A stretch of 64,000 bases of DNA from Mesoterricola silvestris (lineage in GTDB: Bacteria; Acidobacteriota; Holophagae; Holophagales; Holophagaceae). How positions within the stretch are numbered: the first letter of the stretch is position 1; each line of letters opens with the position of its first letter. The position numbers and the translations under genes are program-made. Where the stretch lies: NCBI RefSeq assembly GCF_030295405.1, contig NZ_AP027080.1, forward strand, positions 1,736,001 to 1,800,000, given 5' to 3'. The notes below the pieces were generated by a model that made no database searches, was not told the DNA's origin, and saw nothing but the letters and a program-made list of their open reading frames with translations. Below are positions 57,909-64,000 of the stretch, piece by piece.

Positions 57909-59402
57909 ATGACCGAGACCAAGCCGCCCCTCTTCAACCGACCCGCCTTCAGGCTGGGCCTCATCGCCGCCGCGGCCGCGGCGGGCACCATCCTGGTGCT
58001 CCTGCTCAACGCCAGCATCTCCAAGCACAAGGCCGAGGCCAGCAAGACCTCCGTGCGCGTGGTGGAAATGGACGAGACGTCCGTGGACCCCGCCATCTGG
58101 GGCAAGAACTTCCCCCGGCAGTACGACGGCTACCTGCGCACCATTGAACGCTCGGGCACCAAGTACGGCGGCGGCGGGAGCGAGACCCTGGCCATCAGCA
58201 AGCTCACCGAGGATCCGCACCTGCCGGTCATCTTCGACGGCTACGCCTTCGCCCTGGACTACCGCCAGCGCCGCGGCCACGCCTTCATGCTGGACGACCA
58301 GCGCGCCACCAAGCGCGTCACGGAGCGCCCCCAGCCCGGGGCCTGCCTCCACTGCCACGCCTCCACCACCGTGCCCTACCGCGAGGCGGGCCTCAAGGCC
58401 GGGGCGCCGGGAACCCTCGCCGAGCCCCTGGACAGCGCCAACGCCCAGGCCCAGCTCCAGGCCGGGTTCCAGGCCATCGGCAAGCTGCCCTACGCCGAGG
58501 CCACCAAGCTCGTGAAGCACCCCGTGGCCTGCATCGACTGCCACGATCCCAAGACCATGGCCCTGCGCGTCACCAAGCCCGGCTTCATCAACGGCATCGA
58601 CGCCCTGGCCCGGAGCTCGGAACCCGTGCCGCACCTGCCCTCCATCGAGACCTGGCGCAAGGGGGACCGCAGCCGGAACTACGACGCCAACCGGGACGCC
58701 TCCCGCCAGGAACTGCGCTCCATGGTGTGCGGCCAGTGCCACGTGGAGTACTACTGCGGCCCCAAGACCACGCTCTTCTTCCCCTGGAACAAGGGCCTGA
58801 AGGTCGAGCAGATCGAAGCCACCTACTCGGAATACAAGTTCCCCGACGGGCACCGGTTCTTCGACTGGAAGCACAAGCGCACCGGGGCCGAGGTCCTCAA
58901 GGCCCAGCACCCCGAGTTCGAGATGTGGAGCCAGGGCGTCCACGCCCGCTCCGGGGTGGCCTGCGCCGACTGCCACATGCCCTACGTGCGTGAAGGCGCC
59001 CTGAAGATCAGCGACCACCAGGTGCGCAGCCCCCTGCTCAACATCTCCCGGGCCTGCCAGACCTGCCACCGCTTCCCCGAGGGCGAGCTCAAGGCCCGGG
59101 TGGAGGCCATCCAGGACAAGACGCACACCCTGATGCTCCGCGCCGAGGACGCCGTGGTGGCCCTCATCAACGACCTGGAGAAGGCCAAGAACGACGGCAT
59201 CCCCGAGACCGCCCTGGGCGACATCTTCGAGCTCCAGCGCAAGGCCCAGTGGCGCACGGACTTCGTGAACGCCGAAAACTCCATGGGCTTCCACGCGCCC
59301 CAGGAAGTGGCCCGCATCCTCGGCGAGGCCATCGATTTCGCCCGCCAGGGCCAGCTCGCCCTGCGCGACCTGCGGGACAAGACCAAGACCGCCAAGAAGT
59401 AA
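57909..59402 (+). CDS. nrfA: Ammonia-forming cytochrome c nitrite reductase NrfA
   Basis: A 497-aa pentaheme reductase with an N-terminal membrane anchor (about 14-36). It reduces nitrite to ammonium with six electrons. Heme sites: CLHCH, CIDCH, CGQCH (in VCGQCHVEYYC), CADCH and CQTCH. The catalytic heme is usually CxxCK; here it reads CLHCH, so a CxxCH-type NrfA. The conserved catalytic Arg/Tyr/His region (HVEYY, HARSGVACADCHMPY) and the calcium-region PWNKGLKVEQIE are present. It lies 45 bases after nrfH. Confidence 0.95.
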   Translation: MTETKPPLFNRPAFRLGLIAAAAAAGTILVLLLNASISKHKAEASKTSVRVVEMDETSVDPAIWGKNFPRQYDGYLRTIERSGTKYGGGGSETLAISKLTEDPHLPVIFDGYAFALDYRQRRGHAFMLDDQRATKRVTERPQPGACLHCHASTTVPYREAGLKAGAPGTLAEPLDSANAQAQLQAGFQAIGKLPYAEATKLVKHPVACIDCHDPKTMALRVTKPGFINGIDALARSSEPVPHLPSIETWRKGDRSRNYDANRDASRQELRSMVCGQCHVEYYCGPKTTLFFPWNKGLKVEQIEATYSEYKFPDGHRFFDWKHKRTGAEVLKAQHPEFEMWSQGVHARSGVACADCHMPYVREGALKISDHQVRSPLLNISRACQTCHRFPEGELKARVEAIQDKTHTLMLRAEDAVVALINDLEKAKNDGIPETALGDIFELQRKAQWRTDFVNAENSMGFHAPQEVARILGEAIDFARQGQLALRDLRDKTKTAKK

Positions 59403-59418
59403 GGCCCCCGGAGGCACC

Positions 59419-61746
59419 ATGTCCAAGCCCCTGACCCGCCGCGATTTCCTTCGCGAGGGTGGCCTCTGCGCCACCGCCGCGACCCTGGCATCCTCCCCCC
59501 TGGCCGCCGCCGCGGTGGCCAAGGGGGCCCCCAGGGGCCCCGGCATCCGCTGGGCCAAGGCCCCCTGCCGCTTCTGCGGCGTGGGCTGCGGCGTGATGGT
59601 GGGAACGCGGCAGGGCAGGGTGGTGGCCGTGAAGGGCGACGACCAGCACCCCGGCACCAAGGGCCTGCTGTGCGCCAAGGGCTACAGCCTCCCCGCCATC
59701 CTCACCGGCGGGGACCGGCTCACCACGCCCCTCATCCGGAAGGGCGGGAAGCTCGTGAAGGCCACCTGGGACGAGGCCCTGGACCTGGTCGCCCGCCGGT
59801 TCAAGGAGACCCTGGCCGCCAAGGGCCCCGAGGCCGTGGCCATCTACGGCAGCGGCCAGTGGATGATCACCGACGGCTACGCGGCCACCAAGTGGTTCCG
59901 GGCCGGCATGGGCAGCAACAACGTGGAGGCCAATGCGCGGCTGTGCATGGCCAGCGCAGTCACCGGGTTCATGAGCACCTTCGGCAGCGACGAGCCCATG
60001 GGCTGCTTCGAGGACCTGGCGCTCTGCGACGTTCTGATCCTCTGGGGCAACAACATGGCCGAGGCGCACCCCGTGCTCTTCGGGCAGGTGCTGGAGAGCA
60101 AGGGCGCCAACCCCGCCAAGCGCATCGTGGACCTCGCCACCCGGCGCACCCCCACCTCCGATTTCGCCGACACCCACCTGCTCATGGCCCCCCAGAGCGA
60201 CCTGGCCATCGCCAACGGCATCGCGCACCTCCTGGTGAAGAAGGGCGCCGTGGACAAGGACTTCATCGCCCGGCACGTGGTCTTCAAGCGGGGCAAGGAG
60301 CAGATCGGCTACGGCCTGGCCGACAAGTCGAAATTCGCCGATGAGCCGAAGAAGGCCACTTTCGAGGAGTACGCGGCCTTCCTGGAGACCTACACCCCCG
60401 AGCACGTGGCCAAGGTGAGCGGCCTTTCCGTGGCCGCCCTGGAGCAGCTGGCGGGCTATTTCGCCGACCCGAAGCTCAAGGTGATGTCGGTGTGGTGCAT
60501 GGGCGTCAACCAGCACAGCCGCGGCACCTGGATGAACAACCTCATCTACAACCTCCACCTCCTCACCGGCAAGATCTGCAAGCCGGGCTCCACGGCCTAC
60601 TCCATCACGGGCCAGCCCAGCGCCTGCGGCACCGTGCGGGAAGTGGGGGACCTGGCCCACCGGCTTCCGGCGGACATGGTGGTCATGAACCCCGAGCACC
60701 GGGCCATCGCCGCGCGGATCTGGAAGGTGCCGGTGGAGCGCATCAACCCCAAGCCCGGCCACCACACCGTGGAGATGTTCCGGGCCCTGGACCGGGGCGA
60801 TATCACCTGCATGTGGATCCAGGTGACCAACCCCTTCGTGAGCCTGCCCAACGTGGAGCGCTACCGCAAGGGGGCCCGCAAGGACGGGCGCTTCATCGTC
60901 GTGTCCGACGTGTACCCCACGGTGACCACGGACTTCGCCGACGTGGTGCTGCCCAGCGCCATGTGGGTGGAGCGGGAGGGCCTCTTCGGCAACAGCGACC
61001 GCCGCACCCAGCACTGGGACCAGCTCGCCGAGCCCCCCAAGGGCTGCCTCCCCGACGACTGGCAGATCATCGAAGTGGCCCGCCGCATGGGCCTGGGGGA
61101 CCTCTTCCCCAAGGACCGCGCCACGTACGTGAAGGAGCTGTTCGAGGAGTACCGGCAGTTCACCGTGGGCACCGGCAAGGACCTGGGGACCTTCGAGGAG
61201 CTCAAGGCCGCCCGGGGCCTGCGCTGGCCCGTGGTGAAGGGCAGGGAGACCGCCCGGCGCTACGTGGAGGGGGAGGATCCCTTCGTGAAGGCCGGGGAGG
61301 GCGTGTCCTTCTACAAGAACAAGGCCGACGGCGGCCGCGCCGTGGTGTGGCTGCGCCCCTGGGAGGGTCCCGCGGAGGTTCCGGACGCGGAGTACCCCCT
61401 GTGGTTCTGCACGGGCCGCATGCTGGAGCATTGGCACACCGGCACCATGACCCGGCGCGTGCCCCAGCTGAACCGCGCCCAGCCCGGGGGCTTCCTGGAG
61501 ATCCACCCGGAGGACGCAAAGGCCCTGGGCGTGGCCGACGGCGGCCAGGTGAAGGTCACCTCCCGCCGGGGCAGCGTCACCCTGCCGTGCCGCTTCGCGG
61601 CCCGGGGGAAGGTGCCCCGGGGGACGGTCTACACGTCGTTCTTCGACGAGAGCCAGCTCATCAACGCCGTGACCCAGGACAGCATCTGCCCCATCAGCGC
61701 CGAGCCGGACTACAAGAAGTGCGCCTGCCGGGTGGAGAAGGCATGA
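59419..61746 (+). CDS. napA: Periplasmic nitrate reductase, catalytic subunit
   Basis: A 775-aa molybdoenzyme with a Tat signal (RRDFLREGG). The [4Fe-4S] motif is [12 protein letters not shown]...GLLCAKG. The molybdenum-coordinating Cys lies in [10 protein letters not shown], and the MGD-binding C-terminal domain has the [20 protein letters not shown] segment. Length and motifs fit NapA more than formate dehydrogenase (no selenocysteine, and the ARLCMA signature is the NapA type). No NapD, NapC, NapG or NapH is nearby. It follows nrfA by 16 bases and overlaps the next gene by 4. Confidence 0.9.
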   Translation: MSKPLTRRDFLREGGLCATAATLASSPLAAAAVAKGAPRGPGIRWAKAPCRFCGVGCGVMVGTRQGRVVAVKGDDQHPGTKGLLCAKGYSLPAILTGGDRLTTPLIRKGGKLVKATWDEALDLVARRFKETLAAKGPEAVAIYGSGQWMITDGYAATKWFRAGMGSNNVEANARLCMASAVTGFMSTFGSDEPMGCFEDLALCDVLILWGNNMAEAHPVLFGQVLESKGANPAKRIVDLATRRTPTSDFADTHLLMAPQSDLAIANGIAHLLVKKGAVDKDFIARHVVFKRGKEQIGYGLADKSKFADEPKKATFEEYAAFLETYTPEHVAKVSGLSVAALEQLAGYFADPKLKVMSVWCMGVNQHSRGTWMNNLIYNLHLLTGKICKPGSTAYSITGQPSACGTVREVGDLAHRLPADMVVMNPEHRAIAARIWKVPVERINPKPGHHTVEMFRALDRGDITCMWIQVTNPFVSLPNVERYRKGARKDGRFIVVSDVYPTVTTDFADVVLPSAMWVEREGLFGNSDRRTQHWDQLAEPPKGCLPDDWQIIEVARRMGLGDLFPKDRATYVKELFEEYRQFTVGTGKDLGTFEELKAARGLRWPVVKGRETARRYVEGEDPFVKAGEGVSFYKNKADGGRAVVWLRPWEGPAEVPDAEYPLWFCTGRMLEHWHTGTMTRRVPQLNRAQPGGFLEIHPEDAKALGVADGGQVKVTSRRGSVTLPCRFAARGKVPRGTVYTSFFDESQLINAVTQDSICPISAEPDYKKCACRVEKA

Positions 61747-62192
61747 GAACCCTGGCGATCTCCCTGCTCCTGGCCGGGGCCGTCCTGGGCGGGTCGGCCC
61801 TTGCCGCCAAGGCCCCCGGGCGCCTCCACGCCTACGCCCCGCCGGTCATCCCCCACGCCCTCGACCCGGGCACGGCCTGCACGGACTGCCATGGCCGGGA
61901 GATCCAGGGCGGCGTGCCGGCCGTCCCCCACAAGGTGGGGGGCTGGTGCCAGTCCTGCCACGTGCCGTCGGGCAAGGCCGCGCCCCTGCGCCCCAACGCC
62001 TTCAGGGGCGAGCCCGCCTCCCGGGCCCGGGGCGCCCGGGCCTACCCGGGGGCCCCGCCCGCGCTGCCCCACCCCGTGGCCATGCGCGAGAACTGCCAGG
62101 CCTGCCACGGGCGGGAGGCCCATCCCGGCATGAGGCGCAATCCGCACCCGGAACGGGCCAACTGTCTTTCCTGCCACCTCGTTCAGGGGTAG
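61743..62192 (+). CDS. Tetraheme NapB-like periplasmic cytochrome c
   Basis: A 149-aa protein with signal peptide (to about 21). It contains four CxxCH sites: CTDCH, CQSCH, CQACH and CLSCH. The PPVIPH and [19 protein letters not shown] segments match NapB, the diheme partner of NapA. A second [18 protein letters not shown]...CLSCH unit resembles the first, so it seems a doubled, tetraheme form. It overlaps napA by 4 bases (ATGA), arguing for a role as the NapA electron donor. Confidence 0.8.
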   Translation: MRTLAISLLLAGAVLGGSALAAKAPGRLHAYAPPVIPHALDPGTACTDCHGREIQGGVPAVPHKVGGWCQSCHVPSGKAAPLRPNAFRGEPASRARGARAYPGAPPALPHPVAMRENCQACHGREAHPGMRRNPHPERANCLSCHLVQG

Positions 62193-62216
62193 GCTCAGGG
62201 GATCGAGGGACAGGCG

Positions 62217-62672
62217 ATGCTCTACTCCATGGCCACCGGGTACGCCCTGCGGGCGCTTTCGGCTCTGCCCGAGGACGGGTCCTACCTGCTCGCCAAGGAC
62301 CTGGCGGGCCGGGTGGAGCTGCCCGGGCCCTACCTGGCCAAGGTGCTCCAGACCCTCGCCCACGGGGGCATCCTGGAATCCATGCGGGGCCCCCACGGCG
62401 GCTTCCGCCTGGCGCGGCCCGCGGCCTCCATCACCGTGGGCGAGGTGGTGGCCATCCTGAACACCATGGACACCACCACCGTCTGCGTCATGGGCTTCAC
62501 GGACTGCCTGAGCAGGGGCAGGCCCTGCCCCCTGCACGTGGCCTGGTGCGACGCCAAGGCCACCCTGGACCACACCATGGCCGGGGTGACCATCAACGAC
62601 CTGTACCACCTGGACCTGTCCACCCTCAAGGTGGTGCCCCGGGTGAAATGCCAGGCGGCGGAAGGGCTCTGA
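62217..62672 (+). CDS. Rrf2 family transcriptional regulator
   Basis: A 151-aa protein with an N-terminal winged helix ([26 protein letters not shown], about 24-49). Three to four cysteines near 83-108 ([23 protein letters not shown]) fit Fe-S cluster binding as in NsrR and IscR, which sense NO or cluster status. The position 24 bases after the NapB-like gene suggests it controls the hcp-nrf-nap run. The start may be the Met at 62217 or 62229. Confidence 0.88.
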   Translation: MLYSMATGYALRALSALPEDGSYLLAKDLAGRVELPGPYLAKVLQTLAHGGILESMRGPHGGFRLARPAASITVGEVVAILNTMDTTTVCVMGFTDCLSRGRPCPLHVAWCDAKATLDHTMAGVTINDLYHLDLSTLKVVPRVKCQAAEGL

Positions 62673-62764
62673 ACGCCCCGGCCACTTTGGGCTGGAAAAT
62701 CGGCGGGGTGAACCTAGAATGCAGGTGCATTTTCCATTCAAGCACCCGTTCCCGAGGAGGCCCC

Positions 62765-63472
62765 ATGCCCTTGACGAATCGTCTGTCCGCGGAAGTTTTC
62801 GGCACCTTCTGGCTGGTCCTGGGCGGCTGCGGCAGCGCCGTGCTGGCCGCGGCCTTCCCCGGGGTGGGCATCGGCCTCCACGGCGTGAGCCTGGCCTTCG
62901 GCCTCACCGTCGTCACCATGGCCTACGCCGTGGGCCCCATCTCCGGTTGCCACCTGAACCCGGCCGTGACCCTGGGCCTGGCCGTGGGGGGCCGCTTCGC
63001 CTGGAAGGACGTCGTTCCCTACTGGGCCGCCCAGGTCGCCGGGGCCATCCTCGCGGGCTGCGTGCTCTACCTCATCGCCTCGGGCAAGCCCCTGTTCCAG
63101 GCCGGGGGCTTCGCATGCAACGGGTACGGCATCCACAGCCCCGGCCAGTACTCCCTGGGATCCGCCTTCCTCACGGAGGTGGTGATGACCTTCTTCTTCC
63201 TCTTCGTGATCCTCGGGGCCACCTCCAAGCGCGCCCCCGCGGGCTTCGCGCCCCTGGCCATCGGCCTCTGCCTCACCCTCATCCACCTGGTGAGCATCCC
63301 CGTCACCAACACCAGCGTGAACCCCGCCCGCAGCACCGGCGTGGCCTTCTTCGCGGAAGGGGGCTGGGCGCTGGGCCAGCTGTGGCTCTTCTGGGTGGCC
63401 CCCCTCCTGGGCGCCGCCGCCGCGGGGTTCGTGTTCCCCAGGTTGAACAAGGATGCGGACGCCGCCAGCTGA
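62765..63472 (+). CDS. aqpZ: Aquaporin Z
   Basis: A 235-aa six-helix water channel. The two half-helix NPA motifs are [10 protein letters not shown] (near 63-72) and SVNPARSTG, with the arginine of the selectivity filter. The narrow-pore arrangement is the AqpZ type. CGAGGAGG precedes the ATG. The earlier open frame overlaps the nap genes and is a shadow. A hairpin repeat follows the gene. Confidence 0.94.
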   Translation: MPLTNRLSAEVFGTFWLVLGGCGSAVLAAAFPGVGIGLHGVSLAFGLTVVTMAYAVGPISGCHLNPAVTLGLAVGGRFAWKDVVPYWAAQVAGAILAGCVLYLIASGKPLFQAGGFACNGYGIHSPGQYSLGSAFLTEVVMTFFFLFVILGATSKRAPAGFAPLAIGLCLTLIHLVSIPVTNTSVNPARSTGVAFFAEGGWALGQLWLFWVAPLLGAAAAGFVFPRLNKDADAAS

Positions 63473-63501
63473 CCGCGCTGTTCCCGAAATCGGATCCAAA
63501 C

Positions 63502-63653
63502 CATCCCTTTAATCCCTTTCATCCTGCCCATCCCTGTTCCCGCAGGGCCATAGCCGGGATGGGTCGGGGTACGCAGGTGAGCGGTGCGCCGGCATACCCG
63601 TCGCCGGCCCTGCGGGAACGGGGATGGACAGGATGAAAGGGATGAAAGGGATG
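63502..63653. repeat. Long-hairpin intergenic repeat, copy 4
   Basis: The arms 63502-63549 and 63606-63653 are 48 bases each with three mismatches. The 56-base loop contains GGGTCGGGG. Together with its flanks it fills the 244 bases between aqpZ and the class II aldolase. As with the other copies it follows a gene 3' end. Confidence 0.85.
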
Positions 63654-63716
63654 AAAACCGAAGCGCGGTCCATCCTTGGCTGAAGTTCCGGTCGGGGGCG
63701 GTCTACCGGGATCCGG

Positions 63717-64000
63717 CTACTGGATGGTGCCGAGCATCTTCCCTGCGCTGCGCAGGTCCTCGCAGGCGCGGACGACCCGGTCGGCCATGCTCTGCTCGGC
63801 CTTCTTCATGTAGGGGCGCGGATCGTAGGCCTTCTTGTCGCCCACTTCGCCGTCCACCTTCAGGACGCCGTCGTAGTTCTTGAACATGTGCCCGGCGATG
63901 GCGCGGGTGAAGGCGTACTGGGTGTCGGTGTCGACGTTCATCTTCACCACGCCGTAGTCCAGGGTGGCGTGGATCTCGGCCAGGGTGGAGCCGGAGCCGC
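63717..64000 (-). CDS. fba: Class II fructose-bisphosphate aldolase, C-terminal fragment
   Basis: The minus-strand frame is open to the window edge, so only the last 94 residues are seen. GSGST, then YGVVKMNVDTDTQYAFTRAI and YDPRPYMKKAEQSMADRVVRACEDLRSAGK match the zinc-dependent class II aldolase of the long FbaA type. It converges on aqpZ. A class I enzyme lies 8 kb away. Confidence 0.9.
   Translation of the reverse strand, partial: GSGSTLAEIHATLDYGVVKMNVDTDTQYAFTRAIAGHMFKNYDGVLKVDGEVGDKKAYDPRPYMKKAEQSMADRVVRACEDLRSAGKMLGTIQ

Overview
The window is GC-rich, densely packed bacterial chromosome. It carries Gram-negative markers (a Kdo-kinase-like LPS gene, TonB and a TonB-dependent receptor) and many multiheme c-type cytochromes with an ammonifying nitrate/nitrite pathway. 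Together with separate class I and class II aldolases this fits an anaerobic or facultative, respiratory Acidobacteriota of the Geothrix/Holophaga type. That assignment is inferred from gene content, with no marker gene or database match behind it. There are two tRNAs, no rRNA and no CRISPR array. Most of the window is housekeeping DNA; accessory features are concentrated at 18.1-18.8, 30-37, 52.7-53.1 and 56-62.7 kb.

Layout. 0-9.2 kb: end of an MFS transporter, sfsA, glycine cleavage gcvT-gcvH, an MltD-like lytic transglycosylase, tRNA-Ala, an ABC-F ATPase, thymidine kinase, and overlapping coaX-birA. 9.2-12.4 kb (minus): a DoxX protein and an envelope-sensing operon (41-aa membrane peptide, LiaF-like protein, LytS-type kinase, LytTR regulator) with a possible LytTR-type direct repeat upstream. 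12.4-18.1 kb (minus): YigZ, a hexaheme NapC/NirT-like cytochrome, Kdo kinase, aat, and a SpoIID/LytB protein. 18.1-24.6 kb: an 80-aa small gene, a TA-flanked element, an aldehyde-dehydrogenase homologue lacking key catalytic residues, a divergent FAD oxidoreductase, an M50 protease, trpS and a SEC-C protein. 24.7-30 kb: tRNA-Lys and sbcD-sbcC.

30-37 kb: a methyltransferase and the least familiar locus. Two paralogous exported proteins, each apparently built from three similar modules, flank an exported ankyrin-repeat protein. All three genes have good sigma70-like promoters. I recognise no known system here. 37-44.5 kb: an Lrp-type regulator, an MCP with CheW, a LysR regulator divergent from proline dehydrogenase, and an M13 peptidase. 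44.5-48.6 kb: tonB, a siderophore receptor and a PepSY membrane protein behind a Fur-box-like palindrome. 48.6-55.8 kb: an adenylate cyclase, two DinB-fold proteins, YceH, a second TA-flanked element, DUF1648, OsmC and class I aldolase.

56-62.7 kb: a six-gene run of hcp, nrfH, nrfA, napA, a tetraheme NapB-like gene and an Rrf2 regulator. An FNR/DNR-type site lies upstream. It encodes reduction of nitrate through nitrite to ammonium plus nitrosative-stress defence. Aquaporin Z and the end of a class II aldolase close the window. Four intergenic long-hairpin repeats (near 0.5, 18.6, 42.1 and 63.5 kb) form a dispersed family.
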